This document shows positions 12,487 through 23,285 of a stretch of 64,000 nucleotides of DNA, piece after piece (within the stretch, counting starts at the first letter, position 1; each line of letters opens with the position of its first letter). The notes beneath the pieces were generated by a model, which had not been told where the DNA came from, did not search any database, and saw only the letters and a list, made by a program, of their open reading frames with translations. The stretch is taken from assembly GCF_000165395.2 (NCBI RefSeq), contig NC_010575.1:223501-287500 (forward strand), read 5' to 3'. The position numbers were made by a program, and so were the translations under genes. This stretch comes from Babesia bovis T2Bo (lineage: Eukaryota; Apicomplexa; Aconoidasida; Piroplasmida; Babesiidae).

Positions 12487-13629
12487 ATGAATACACATCG
12501 AGGTGTAGAAACGACACAACTCTCAGGAAGAAGTGAATTGATATCATGGGTCAATACAACCATTGGTGTCAATATAGAACGTATAGAACAATGTAGCAAC
12601 GGAGCTATATACATACAGCTAATTGATTCAGTACACCCAGGGAAAGTACAACTAGCAAAAGTCAAATTCAATGCCGAACTAGAATACGAACTAATGGGAA
12701 ATTATAAAGTACTGCAATCGGCGTTCATTAAACTTGGAATCGAAAAGGTAATAGATGTGCAAAAACTAATCAAAGGAAGATACCAAGATAACCTAGAATT
12801 CTTACAGTGGATTAGAGGATATGTAAACTCAAAACGAACTGCTGAAACACATACATACGATGGAAATAGAAGAAGGGTAACCGCGGTTATTAGGAATTGT
12901 ATTACGAAAAAAGCAAACGCACACCTTAACCTAGGAACTGTTACAAGTGCACTGCCGGTATGGGCACATAATGGAGTTAATGTGGAACTTATCAAAGATT
13001 GCATCAATATCGTGAAAACAGGTAATGGCAACGGTAACAGTAGTGGAAGTAGCAATACACTTGCATCGAGCTTAGGGAGTAGCAGTACAGATAAGGGAAT
13101 AATGGACTCCATCCCACTAACTACTGAAATAAAGCCTGAATATGATGATAGAAAACGTAAATTGGATATTAAAAGGAATATTAATAACACTTGCTCAAGG
13201 TCATCAACTATTGATACACAGTTTAAAGATAGCACCGAGAACACGTACAAAGATGAACTGGATACTGCAAATAAAGATATAGAAAAACTGAAAATCATAC
13301 TAGAAGCAAGTGAACGTGAAGTAAATTCACTTAAAATGCAAATAGATGCACAAAATACCGAGATGAATGATATCAAGGAGCAGGTTAACAACTACAAGGT
13401 ACAAATAGATAAACTAGAAAATGATCTGAAAACACAAAAGGCACAAATTGAACAGTTGAAAATACAATTAGGACAAGCACAAGCAGAGAAACAGGTAGCC
13501 AAAATGAGTAAAGATTTCTATTATAACAAATTAAGGAAAATCGAAATCATGTGCCAGAAAAATGAAAATGGACACTGCGACGTCAACAAACTGTTCGACA
13601 TCATGTACGCAACAGATAGTGTACTCTAA
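12487..13629 (+). CDS. EB1: EB1-family microtubule plus-end-binding protein
   Basis: EB1 proteins bind growing microtubule ends in the spindle and cytoskeleton. The 380-residue frame has a calponin-homology domain at about residues 10-110 (ELISWVNTTIGVNIERIEQC, then FLQWIRGYVNSKR), a Ser/Gly/Asn-rich linker, a long coiled coil from about 255 to 350, and an EB1 homology end (KDFYYNKLRKIEIMCQ, then DIMYATDSVL). The start is the first ATG at 12487. The frame is open further upstream, but only from a TTG. The coiled coil is longer than in human EB1. The extreme C-terminus lacks the acidic EEY/F tail that recruits CAP-Gly partners in animals, as the protein ends at the EB domain. Confidence 0.93.
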   Translation: MNTHRGVETTQLSGRSELISWVNTTIGVNIERIEQCSNGAIYIQLIDSVHPGKVQLAKVKFNAELEYELMGNYKVLQSAFIKLGIEKVIDVQKLIKGRYQDNLEFLQWIRGYVNSKRTAETHTYDGNRRRVTAVIRNCITKKANAHLNLGTVTSALPVWAHNGVNVELIKDCINIVKTGNGNGNSSGSSNTLASSLGSSSTDKGIMDSIPLTTEIKPEYDDRKRKLDIKRNINNTCSRSSTIDTQFKDSTENTYKDELDTANKDIEKLKIILEASEREVNSLKMQIDAQNTEMNDIKEQVNNYKVQIDKLENDLKTQKAQIEQLKIQLGQAQAEKQVAKMSKDFYYNKLRKIEIMCQKNENGHCDVNKLFDIMYATDSVL

Positions 13630-13771
13630 ACAAACATAATCGCATCTCGCATATAAAAACGGGAAGTAATTTTTAACACGAAATATAGCAATAACAGTAC
13701 ATTAACGCCATGTTGAGTATACTCAATAGGAAAATATAATCATGATGTATGATAAAATGTAATTAAAATAT

Positions 13772-14644
13772 TCAACCCTGAATCAACAACTTGAACTCCT
13801 CAAATAATTTAGGGTTGCTTTCACCCAAAAGCTGCTGAGCAGCAGTTAACGCCTCGTCCTTAGTCTGCAATTGAGCGTTGAACTTGCGAATAATGGCAAC
13901 AATGGCATTCAAATCTTCAGGACTCAAAGTGGCACGAGCCATGTTCACAAAACTACGACCATCCACAGTACCCTTCTCAACAGTGCTACTGCAACCATGT
14001 ATATTAAGTACACCAAACCTACGTCAACTTAGTGGTAGGAGTGTTGTTGGCACTGTAAGGAGTCTTGCCCTTGTAGCGCTTCATAAAGGTGTCCATAGTG
14101 TCACCACCAGCAAGTTCTAGATCATATACAAAATAGATAGGACACACTAACCGATCATGGTACGAGGAGCAGTGCTGTGGAGCATGTCATCAGTGCTGTA
14201 ATACTTGTAGTCCTGGTCACTGTCACCGCGATCCTCCTGAATAGAGTGCAATACAGCACGTTTCAAGGATTCCAAGCGATCGATGTCACGCTGTAACTTC
14301 TTGATAGTAGCAACCAAGTTGCGGTTCTCATCGGCCAACTGGTTGCCACGCTGAGTGCACTCGATAAGCTGAACCTCCAAGCTGCTGTACTTCTTCTGAA
14401 ATGCAGCAAGCTGTGGTAAGTGTTAACAAAAGACAGAAAAAACTCACATGCTCAGCCTTTTCAGCAGCTGCTGCACGAACAGTACGAATCTCAGCCTCCA
14501 ATGAAGTTACCCTTGTCTTGTAAGCATTGGAAATGATCCTAAAGCCCAAAGCAAGCTGCTCTGCAAACAATGTGCGATTAAATAAACAAAGATACCGTCA
14601 GCATCAGAGGGAAGCCAACTAAGGTCCAATGATGAAATGTCCAT
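13772..14644 (-). CDS. conserved coiled-coil protein, At4g15545-like, five exons
   Basis: The function is unknown. Exons on the minus strand are 14644-14596, 14560-14448, 14410-14152, 14116-14029 and 13988-13772, giving 241 residues. The four introns are 35-40 nt, all GT-AG, and every junction keeps phase. The N-terminus (LALGFRIISNAYKTRVTSLE) starts a coiled coil that runs to about residue 140 (ATIKKLQRDIDRLESLKRAV). The C-terminal block begins DGRSFVNMARATLSPEDLNA and ends FEEFKLLIQG. That two-part arrangement is what I know from the plant At4g15545 family, which also occurs in apicomplexans. It is the best-fitting family, but the function is not established. Confidence 0.85.
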
Positions 14645-15192
14645 CTTTAAATATACAATATTTTTAAAATAACCCGAAAAAAAAGACGTAAATGAAAACT
14701 GCGTTGACGGACTTTGCCTAGAAAAAGATTTTGCTTTTCAAAATGTGTAGACAGTAAGCATAAGCGATCTGTGTAAATACACCTAACGTATATCAATGTT
14801 ACGCAACCAAAGAGTAGCGTAGAGTAATATACTTTTAGGTGCACCTATTTCCACTACTGGTTTAGCCAATGAAATAGCTATTAACAATGGATAAAATAGG
14901 GGACCCAGGAGCACAGATGCACAGGGATGCAGCCGTACACATAAGCGCAGATGACACGCCAATAGTAGTGTTTAGCCATATCACCCATTTTATCAAGGAT
15001 ATATGTAATGATCCATGTAATAAAAGATATTAATGTGCACTACACCCACCATACTTACGTAGCTGTATCCTCGATATCGTAAGCTACCAACTCATATAAT
15101 CAAAAAACTAACTCATTTTAACACACATAAAACATGTCTGATGCATCTAGTGTCTACATAATCTTAATGTGTAACGAATACTAACACATAGA
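14645..15192. promoter_or_regulatory. divergent intergenic region
   Basis: About 550 bp between two divergent genes, holding both promoters. It is AT-rich and I see no gene or repeat in it. Confidence 0.4.
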
Positions 15193-16737
15193 ATGGGTGT
15201 CATATCGATGCTACCTTCCTGGGTTAGCAAGGCACAATCTAGAATGTACAATGCTAAATCTATATATTCCATTCGTGTACAACCGTTCAGTAGTACTTAC
15301 GACCCAGATAAAATGATGAAACTATACCAAAATGTACATAGACCAGATGATGATATGGTAGATGCAGATATAATAGGACTTACGTCCTCTATAGCAGGTG
15401 CATGCTGGCACAAAGCAGCATTGACAGAATATGTTGATAGTGAATATAATAGACAAGATGATCCCAATGAGCAGGAATGTAATAGGATGCATAGCCCATA
15501 CAGTGGATTTCAACAGACAAAAGAAGAGTTGCTAAAGGAAATGCAATTACTCATGAAAAATGATAGAGAACAACAGAATAAGCTGAGATTAATGCTAGCA
15601 AAACAGCATAAATTGCAAATAGACCATGAACATCATATGAAAAAGGTTAATACAATGACACTATTGAAAATAGCAAAGCAAATAAGTACAAGAAAACCAG
15701 CGGAATATGGATTACCTACAGTAGCAAAAAGAAGACAAAGAGAACGTCAATATTATCGCAATCTACAAAGGGTAGATAATACAAAACCACCAGAAGATGA
15801 ATCGTTCTATAGAAAAGTGCATACGGATAGCAACGAACTTGTTAAAGTACTGGATGTTGATCGAATACCAGTAACACTACTGCATCACATGCTGTGCTAT
15901 ACACTGGTAAAACATACGCCAGCAGAAGCAGTACTTAGTATAGTGTCCAGAATAGCAGTACTCAGAGATAATAACAAACATACAGCGTACCAAAGCATAC
16001 TAAGAGATGTAGCACGATTAGTAGGACCGGTATCAAGAGCTGAAGTGGTGGCACTACTATCCAGATGCTACCAAAGTATAAGCATACCGTTCATGGTAGA
16101 CTACGTAAGGAGGTTTGGGACATTTTCACGGAAATTCATGGCAAAACTCATACAACAACAGGCAAATCCACTGCCGTTGGATTTCCTAAGGTATAAAGCA
16201 CACCAAAAAGCACCAAACCAACTAGTAACCAGACCTTGGGCACTATTCGGATACGTTAAAAAACTTAAAAAGTCATCGGCGAAAATGTACATGTACCATA
16301 ACCTGCTAGCCAGAGGATATGTACCAGATGAAAAAAAATTCGATGCATACCACGCATTCGGTACACTAGATACACAAATGGCAAACACAATACTCAACGC
16401 AGAAAGAATGCTTAACGATACCGTGGAATTCAATAAACAAAAGGAAGATCCACTGAGACCAAAAATAATAGATGATGTAATAGAAGCACAAATGCTAGGA
16501 ATACCATTGCAAGAAGTACAAGAAGAAACAAAATATGAAACACCAACTAAAACAAGCACACAATTGGTCAAAATACAAACACATATCGCACAAGAACATA
16601 GCAAACATACTACAGGATACCTAAACATAGATGATACAATCAAACCAGATAGAAGTCATATATCATGGACAGTACCTTGGGGAAGGAAACGTGATACATT
16701 CCACTTCAAAGGTAATACGCAACAGTTCAATACATAA
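15193..16737 (+). CDS. hypothetical protein, possibly mitochondrial
   Basis: I do not recognise this 514-residue protein. Its N-terminus (about residues 1-34) is rich in Ser, Arg and Lys without acidic residues up to the sequence QPFSSTYDPD, which fits a mitochondrial presequence. A helical charged stretch at about 110-160 (KEELLKEMQLLMKNDREQQN) may be a coiled coil. A central region (about 225-350) is helix-rich. The strongly basic, helix-rich make-up would suit a mitoribosomal or organellar RNA-associated protein, but no motif proves it. Start at the first in-frame ATG. Confidence 0.7.
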   Translation: MGVISMLPSWVSKAQSRMYNAKSIYSIRVQPFSSTYDPDKMMKLYQNVHRPDDDMVDADIIGLTSSIAGACWHKAALTEYVDSEYNRQDDPNEQECNRMHSPYSGFQQTKEELLKEMQLLMKNDREQQNKLRLMLAKQHKLQIDHEHHMKKVNTMTLLKIAKQISTRKPAEYGLPTVAKRRQRERQYYRNLQRVDNTKPPEDESFYRKVHTDSNELVKVLDVDRIPVTLLHHMLCYTLVKHTPAEAVLSIVSRIAVLRDNNKHTAYQSILRDVARLVGPVSRAEVVALLSRCYQSISIPFMVDYVRRFGTFSRKFMAKLIQQQANPLPLDFLRYKAHQKAPNQLVTRPWALFGYVKKLKKSSAKMYMYHNLLARGYVPDEKKFDAYHAFGTLDTQMANTILNAERMLNDTVEFNKQKEDPLRPKIIDDVIEAQMLGIPLQEVQEETKYETPTKTSTQLVKIQTHIAQEHSKHTTGYLNIDDTIKPDRSHISWTVPWGRKRDTFHFKGNTQQFNT

Positions 16738-16761
16738 TCATATACAGGCAAATCGTATCTA

Positions 16762-16917
16762 ATGGATACACAACAAGGATGGAAAATAATGAAAACACCA
16801 GTGAGAATACACTACTTCAAAAATGTACAAATGAATAAAAGAAAAAGATTCAGAAAGGCATTGAGAAAAAAAGCAAGCAAATTAGCAATAGACGCTATAG
16901 TAAAACAAAATAAGTAA
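16762..16917 (+). CDS. small basic ORF, 51 residues
   Basis: This short frame begins 24 bases after the preceding stop. It encodes a very basic peptide (13 Lys and 5 Arg; it contains FKNVQMNKRKRFRKALRKKA). The make-up resembles very small mitoribosomal proteins, but I cannot assign it. It could also be a 3' UTR chance frame. Confidence 0.35.
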   Translation: MDTQQGWKIMKTPVRIHYFKNVQMNKRKRFRKALRKKASKLAIDAIVKQNK

Positions 16918-16946
16918 ATAACATTAAGTTCAAGTTGCGATTTTAA

Positions 16947-17126
16947 TTAACGTTCCCTAGAGCCTGACGTACCGAAGTAACCAGAGTTGAAGAAAAAATA
17001 ACCAGAGACGTTCAGAGCAAACAAGCTAGTACCCCAAAATATAGCCGGCCATGGACGATATGACTTCCGAAGAACAAAACCCAAACCGCGAAATGCGGTA
17101 GAAATAGGTGACCTAGCAATAGCCAT
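16947..17126 (-). CDS. small single-pass membrane protein, 59 residues
   Basis: The minus-strand frame starts at an ATG at 17126. A basic amphipathic N-terminus (MAIARSPISTAFRGLGFVLR) is followed by an aromatic hydrophobic segment of about 20 residues (WPAIFWGTSLFALNVSGYFF) and a short tail. This layout is common among small inner-mitochondrial-membrane subunits of respiratory complexes. It converges on the preceding plus-strand ORF with 29 bp between stops. Family unassigned. Confidence 0.5.
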   Translation of the reverse strand: MAIARSPISTAFRGLGFVLRKSYRPWPAIFWGTSLFALNVSGYFFFNSGYFGTSGSRER

Positions 17127-17572
17127 TACTGCTTTCAAAAATAATCATCATATGAGATATATTAACCGAGGCACACCCCCATACACATCAATGTACACTT
17201 TATATGAAATCTAATGTACATTTATAACATGATCTTAACATATAAAGGTTTAATGGTGTCGTTGGTGGCCAAATTTCTACCTGTAAGCGTGTATGCACCA
17301 CGATCTCGTATCTACTACATACTATCTTCTTGAAACAGTGGTCAGTCCGTTGCCTTTGGGGGCCATTAAACATTTTTGTTCCTGGAACTATGTTGTTACA
17401 ATAGATAACAGTGCTAGAAATGTAATGCGTAGTTTTATATTCTGCTCGCATCTTTAATAGATACACTCACATGATATCTGTAACTACTGATGCAATGACA
17501 CCATTCTATCGATAACACAATATAAAAATCGTACTAAACAAATGACTTCCATTAATATAACGGGTTGTGACG
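17127..17572. other. gene-free interval
   Basis: About 445 bp without a supported gene. It lies between two minus-strand genes and would hold the promoter of the small membrane ORF and the 3' UTR of the RRM/S1 gene. Confidence 0.35.
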
Positions 17573-20128
17573 CTATTTGGCACTACTACGAGGTGAGCCG
17601 AACTCCTTCGATAAGGAATGTTGTACAATAGTACCAAAGTCACTAGTGGCACGCCCAGGAGCTACACCGAATGCACGGTTGTTAGCCTCAATGTCACGCA
17701 TTATAGACTTGAGGTCACTCTGCTCACCGTATATGCGAATGACAATAGTCCACTTAAGTGAATCCCAACGAGCATCCAAGTCTAAATTAGAGTCGATGTC
17801 ACCACCGTACATATCAACAAATGATTTCTTTACAGCCATATCAGGCTCCCAACGTAAAAAGTAACGTAATGCCTCCTCAGCCAACATGTGAAGTTCAGAT
17901 TTTGATGCAGTGTCCAAATCATCACGAGTAAACTTGCGACCAGTTAAGTGCTTCATCAACTCGATTATACGTTTCAATTTCTTCTTAGATTGGTTTAACT
18001 TGTATACGCCCTTCTCTATCAATGTACGCGCATCCAAACCGGTACCAAGACCGCGGTCACGTATAATGTCACACAGTAGTACACGGTTGGCGTAATCTGC
18101 ATTCGCTGATGTATCTTCTGATACATCAAAACGATGCAATAGTGATATTACATGGTGTGGAGCCAACTTGGGAACGTCACAACGCCGAAGAAGCCAATCG
18201 GTACCAGGAATCTTTATGCACTCATCAAATAGTGTTTGACGAGGAAATATGGTAAAGCTTTCCTCAACGGTCCGGCGACGAACGTCCTCTAATGGATTCA
18301 AATTACCTAACAACGCATCAGATTTGTCCAATGTCGTATCGGATTCTACTGTATACGTGTCCTCCGTAGGTGGTTCCGGAGCATTAACTTGCTCCGATAC
18401 AGGTGGTGCCATAGCTGTATCTGGTTTGACAGACGGTGCCCTAGAAGACACCGGAGACTTTATTTCAGGAGGTGAACCCCTAACAGATTTTAATGCAAAC
18501 TCAAGAGGTGGCTCATTATCACCAAAACCATGGTAATGAGTACCGTGACGATCAACGACAGAACCACGGAGAAATTCATTAACAAGCTGATTATAAGGAA
18601 TATCAGGCTCTGGTGAAGGATCGGTGCCCTCCATTTCCTCCAAGGCAAACCTAGAAGTGTAATGCATATTCCAGTCACCCATGACGGCTACCTTGCCAAC
18701 AACAACTTTAGCACGATCTACCTTAGGAAGAGGATCTAACCATGAAGTACTAAAGGAAACATGATCTAGCGTCTCGTGGTCCAGTTTAACAGGCTCTGCA
18801 ATAGAACCAACAACAGGATTGACTTTAGGTGCAACCACAGCTACTTTATCACGCTTAGACCCAGCATCGATAAGTGTAAACTTGGCATAAGAATCAAATA
18901 GACGACGCTCCCACCAAGCAACCTTGTCATCACTCACCGAAGAATCCATGGTCAAATAAACCATAGAACGAAGGGAAGTGCTCCCACTACGGTCAACAGA
19001 CTCAAATGGCTCACCCAAATGCTCACGCCATAAATCGCCATCAAATGAGGTCCTAGCTGATGTATAACGGATTTTCTCAACGTATAAATTCAGCTTTATA
19101 CCAGGAAATAAAACAAGGTCCTTATCACGAAGCCATTCACGATGCTGACCTGATAAACCAACATTACGAGCAAGACGATTACGTAATAAAACACAAAATA
19201 CACGCTCACGATAACCGTCAACCAATTCGTATATGCCGCAGTCTAATAAAAGACCATTGCGATAAATCTCATTCACAACGCCGCAAACACGAGAGCCGGT
19301 CTTGAGTACGCTGATGTCAGTGGACACAATCTCTACACCCTGCTTAGCAACCACATAACGTGGATGAATGTGATTACGCTTAGCAGGCTCACGACGATAA
19401 CCTACATGGTAGTACTCCATATAGGCAGACTCGGTTAAACGATATATTGGAATGTAACGTAAACCAAGATACTTCCCAGACATCTCACGATGTACACGGT
19501 CACGCTCCGATAAGGTACTACAACGAACATAGGCATCTCCAGTGAAACAACCCTCCTCGTTCTTTATCAAGATGACATCCACAATAGAATAAGATGAAAG
19601 CCAGTCAAGTATATCAGACTCAACACAATCGTACGGTAAACCCTTGAGATATAATAACGCATCGTAACTGGGATCACCAGGGTCACTCGGCAATGGCAAA
19701 CGCTTACGGCGTGGCTTAGCCTCAATACGAGATATGAACTCAATAAGACTCGCTGCACGCTGATCTTCACTGGTAGATCCCTGAGTGCCTAAAGTAGCAA
19801 GACCATGCATAGCGGAATGGTCACTCTCAAGCTTACGACGTGCTCTAGATACATGATCAACACGAGGTCGACTGCGACGCTTCTTCACCAATGATGGGTC
19901 AAATGGAAATGTTGAAACACCGAACAATGGACGACAACCATTACGTACAGGGTAAGATATAGAAATGAAGCCATCTACGTAACGTGAATTGGGAAAGTTA
20001 ATAACTCCATCGTGATATCCTAAATTAGATACACCACGATGAAATACTAATGTGTCCACCGGATATATAGAATACAGACAGTGCATCAAAACGAAGTAGA
20101 CACGCCATAGGAACAAATAAAACATCAT
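17573..20128 (-). CDS. signal-peptide protein with RRM-like and S1-like domains
   Basis: This 851-residue single-exon frame begins with a hydrophobic leader (residues 1-24, MMFYLFLWRVYFVLMHCLYS), a classical signal sequence. Residues about 155-230 look like an RRM of the hnRNP-H type: LYLKGLPYDCVESDILDWL as RNP2 and first helix, then GDAYVRC as an RNP1-like strand. Residues about 275-345 look like an S1 domain (TGSRVCGVVNEIYRNGLLLD). The middle (about 540-610) is Pro/Ser/Thr-rich and disordered. The C-terminal 250 residues are helical and unassigned. A secretory leader on an RNA-binding protein suggests apicoplast import in a piroplasm, since secreted RNA-binding proteins are otherwise unusual. 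Localisation is inferred only from the leader. Confidence 0.75.
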   Translation of the reverse strand: MMFYLFLWRVYFVLMHCLYSIYPVDTLVFHRGVSNLGYHDGVINFPNSRYVDGFISISYPVRNGCRPLFGVSTFPFDPSLVKKRRSRPRVDHVSRARRKLESDHSAMHGLATLGTQGSTSEDQRAASLIEFISRIEAKPRRKRLPLPSDPGDPSYDALLYLKGLPYDCVESDILDWLSSYSIVDVILIKNEEGCFTGDAYVRCSTLSERDRVHREMSGKYLGLRYIPIYRLTESAYMEYYHVGYRREPAKRNHIHPRYVVAKQGVEIVSTDISVLKTGSRVCGVVNEIYRNGLLLDCGIYELVDGYRERVFCVLLRNRLARNVGLSGQHREWLRDKDLVLFPGIKLNLYVEKIRYTSARTSFDGDLWREHLGEPFESVDRSGSTSLRSMVYLTMDSSVSDDKVAWWERRLFDSYAKFTLIDAGSKRDKVAVVAPKVNPVVGSIAEPVKLDHETLDHVSFSTSWLDPLPKVDRAKVVVGKVAVMGDWNMHYTSRFALEEMEGTDPSPEPDIPYNQLVNEFLRGSVVDRHGTHYHGFGDNEPPLEFALKSVRGSPPEIKSPVSSRAPSVKPDTAMAPPVSEQVNAPEPPTEDTYTVESDTTLDKSDALLGNLNPLEDVRRRTVEESFTIFPRQTLFDECIKIPGTDWLLRRCDVPKLAPHHVISLLHRFDVSEDTSANADYANRVLLCDIIRDRGLGTGLDARTLIEKGVYKLNQSKKKLKRIIELMKHLTGRKFTRDDLDTASKSELHMLAEEALRYFLRWEPDMAVKKSFVDMYGGDIDSNLDLDARWDSLKWTIVIRIYGEQSDLKSIMRDIEANNRAFGVAPGRATSDFGTIVQHSLSKEFGSPRSSAK

Positions 20129-20326
20129 GAAACCTAGGCGTGCTACCTATAAAAGACGCTTAAAATAGCGTAGCCTTCCATAGGCACTAATGTAACAAAA
20201 GGAAACACATAATAATATTATCAAAATACACACATATTAAATTATGTAAATATAGCGATATTGATATTAAGACTGCATAGTGAGTGACTGTTAAAGATAT
20301 ATCATACAAGGGATAAATATAAGAAT

Positions 20327-20651
20327 CTATACATCCCCAGCCTTCATAGAAGATGCCATGCCCTCAAGACGCTTAATAATAAAATATTGCGTCTCAATGT
20401 TACGCTGAGCACAACGCCAAAGACAAGTCTGCTGAGCACTGGTCAACGACTCACCAGGAGAAGAAACACAACGCTCAAAACAAACACCTAACATCTTTAA
20501 AGTCAACTTCTGCGATTGGACAGCCTTTTGTAATGTTAACAGGGCCTGTAAAGGTTTATAAAACAGATAGAATAATGAAATGTGTGCTTACACCTACCTC
20601 AGCCTTCTCCTTATCGCCCTGAGAACTTCCAACAGAACCAGATAAATCCAT
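20327..20651 (-). CDS. TIM8: small Tim chaperone, Tim8-like, two exons
   Basis: Small Tim proteins carry hydrophobic precursors across the mitochondrial intermembrane space. Exons are 20651-20598 and 20545-20327 with a 52-nt intron, giving 90 residues. The twin CX3C signature is complete: CFERC, then 15 residues between the two motifs, then CLWRC. The following helix (NIETQYFIIKRLE) is closer to Tim8 than to Tim9, 10 or 13. Start at the first ATG. The gene sits in a run of minus-strand mitochondrial genes with MPC2. Confidence 0.85.
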
Positions 20652-20903
20652 TATGTAAAATGAATGTTGTACTTAAAAGCCTAATTTTAGGCAAAATTAA
20701 TAAATGCGAAGTATATTGGTGCCATTGAAAACGTATAAGACACACTGTGGTGCCCACAACGCTTAACATATAGAGCACATAGCGACGTCGGAACACTATA
20801 TAGACGTGGCATTTTTCAAACATATCCACTTGCAGATGTCAGTTAACAATAGCATAAAGTAACCAGGAGTATATGCAGTAAGATCCAGCGGACATAACAC
20901 AGT

Positions 20904-21379
20904 CTACAAGTAACGGTCACGACAAATACGACTAATCTGATATAACCCAGTAAGAGCCATGGCAGCGTTGACTGTAGATATATGAATCAAACAATACGCC
21001 ACATACCAGCAAGTAAATTGTAGTTTACAGGGTTAATTACCATGCTGTACCTTGACCAAATCACACCAGTGCAGCTTACAGCTAAAGCAATGTGATATAA
21101 TGAACAAAGAACATACCAAGCTGCTGAGGAAGAGATATCTTGTCAGTAGGACGGTTAATATCCGATAAATTAGCAATAGAAATCCCCCATTTAAAAGTAG
21201 GAGCGTAGAAATGAATAGTCATAGGACCAGCAGGGTGTACTGTTAAACTATATACACAAATGTACATGAAACATACCTATAAAAGCCTTTAGACGGTCAG
21301 GTAAAGGTAAAGATAACAACTTAGCCTGTATCGCAGGAGCGATGCCAGGATAAAAGATCTTGTATATTAAACCAGACAT
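20904..21379 (-). CDS. MPC2: mitochondrial pyruvate carrier subunit 2, four exons
   Basis: MPC2 pairs with MPC1 in the inner mitochondrial membrane to import pyruvate. Exons are 21379-21277, 21239-21117, 21081-21007 and 20971-20904, giving 122 residues, close to family length. The three introns are 37, 35 and 35 nt, all in phase 1. The diagnostic block is VHPAGPMTIHFYAPTFKWGI, followed by GVIWSRYSMVINPVNYNLLA and a third hydrophobic helix ending QISRICRDRYL. The HPAG...APTFKWG motif separates it from MPC1. Individual exons are too short to be found as ORFs, so the gene is easily missed. Confidence 0.93.
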
Positions 21380-21467
21380 CTTAAAGTAACAAACTGTAAA
21401 AACAAAAATTGTATGATATCACATTGGAAAACACAAGAATACGAGTCATGGAACCACATTAGGTACA

Positions 21468-23050
21468 TCATGTGCACTCCAAACTCCACAACTTTATGTA
21501 CTCGTCGTCGCCAACGGAGAGAAATAAATTGCGAGTGTCATTGGTTTTCCAACATACACCATTCACATCAGAATTGTGAGCGCGGAACTGTCAAAGTGTG
21601 TGAGCATTTTAACATAACATTACCTCTATGCGTTGGCTAGAAGCATTACTACCAGGATACATTATACGAACCGTGTTGTCGCCACCGCCCTAGATATATA
21701 CGTTTAAATAGTCGTGTAAACCCACGGTAATAACAAACTTGCAAAAATTAACAGAATACAACGCACGTGAACTGTATGATTCTATAACCTGGAAAGGTTG
21801 CCAATCGTCTGCCAAAATGATGAGTCACTTTGTCGGTAAAAATACCTGCGATTAAAGGATTACTCAGCTGGTATGATGACACAGCCTGAGACCTTAAACT
21901 CAGCTCGTGAGATAAACGAGTGTCTAAAGGACTCAATTTCATAATGGCACTAGGACATGACACTTGACGTTGAGTGGCATTCAATTGTTCCAAATACGCA
22001 GCAGCCTTGGAACCTGAATAATAGACATTGACTGTGACAGACGATGGACCTACTCTTAAACAATGAAAGACTACGGTCAGCAGAAACCGCAGCGAACCTA
22101 GTACCATCAACATCAAAAGAAATTGACCATACAGTAGAAGCATGGATGTTAATAGTTTGTATGCATGACCTGACACAGATGAATAAGAATATAACAAACA
22201 TACCAATCCTGGCCCACTAAACCCCAAAGACGAATGCTGTTGTCATAAGAACCGCTGACCAACAACAATGCAGTGGGACTCCAACTGACGCATTTGACGT
22301 CTAACAAACAATAAAATAGATAAAACGAACGTTACATACCCTGACTGTGAGATGTCAATATCGCAGCACAATAAAAATCAATGGAACCCTCAGTGCCAGA
22401 TAATGAACGAACTATATCACTAGTGTCACCAGGAGTTGAACTGGATCGCTGGTGTATCCAAATGGTCTTATCACGACCACAGGTCGCAACGTATGTACCA
22501 GTACAATCAAAAGAAGCACATTTCACCTCATTCTCATGACCCTCAAGCACGCATACGCAGGACCACAAGTAGGCGATATTGGATGAACAGGAATTTATAA
22601 CGTCAGAACCACCGGATTTCTGTGGAACACGAGACCAAATGGTAGCAGTGCCATCAAAGGAAGCACATATTAAGTAAGCACCGTCATTACTAAAACGAAC
22701 ACTGCGCACAGTCTTCTTGAAATAATTATCAATACTGGCCTATTAAAGCATTAAGAAAATAGTGAAATACAAAACTATCTATATAAAGTCACCAGTATGA
22801 TCAATAGCTATACATGGAACAAAATAACACAAACCTCTAATTCTATGTTGTATTCAGAACAACATCCCGGATCATACGATGAACATAAATGACCTTTCTT
22901 AACATGTGAATTAGATGAACGAGTAATACGCCATATCTTCACGCTGCAGTCAGAGCTACAAGTTGCAAAAATGTCATCGACGGGACTCCAACATACTGAC
23001 CAAATACGCTCACTGTGCCCTTTCACGCAACTTAAGTGATGCACATCCAT
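21468..23050 (-). CDS. CIA1: cytosolic Fe-S assembly WD40 protein CIA1/CIAO1, eight exons
   Basis: CIA1 is the WD40 part of the complex that targets Fe-S clusters to cytosolic and nuclear enzymes. Exons on the minus strand are 23050-22835, 22739-22340, 22300-22204, 22169-22054, 22013-21846, 21808-21726, 21689-21624 and 21587-21468, giving 421 residues. Introns are 34-40 nt except the first (95 nt). All phases agree. Repeats seen in order include GHSERIWSVCWSPVDD, KTVRSVRFSNDGAYL, LEGHENEVKCASFDCTG with ATCGRDKTIWI, SHSQDVKCVSWSPTALLL, IHASTVWSISFDVDGTR, YSSRALYSVNFC and AHNSDVNGVCWK. GHENEVK with ATC.RDK is typical of CIA1. An insert of about 60 residues (exon 5) sits between repeats 5 and 6 and makes the protein longer than the 330-340 residues usual for the family. 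Confidence 0.9.
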
Positions 23051-23285
23051 CTAAAATATAATATCAATGTTGTGCAACGATAGAAGATGCAAGAATCCAG
23101 GCAATTGGCCACTAGAAACAATAAATAACTACGCCTCATAGAACCATTGGAGACTAGATGCCCAACTCAATATTTATAACAAATAAATGACCGAAATAAA
23201 ACGGTTATGCCATAGGAAAGCTCATATAACGAAGATGTGTTGACAGTAAGGTTATCAATGCCGCAGTGAGGCATGCCCCGCGGGG
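23051..23285. promoter_or_regulatory. compact divergent promoter CIA1 / TFIIIA-like
   Basis: Only 235 bp separate two divergent start codons, so both promoters share it. A GC-rich patch (GCCGCAGTGAGGCATGCCCC, near 23261-23280) stands out from the AT-rich surroundings directly before the zinc-finger start. Confidence 0.45.

Noticed and set aside
12702..13391. 229-codon minus-strand ORF with hydrophobic runs
   Set aside because: Mirror of the EB1 coiled coil and Ser-rich linker. The Leu/Ser/Ile-rich make-up is an antisense effect.
21748..22227. 159-codon minus-strand ORF as a separate gene
   Set aside because: It joins parts of three CIA1 exons and introns in a mixed frame. Splicing gives a coherent WD40 protein instead.
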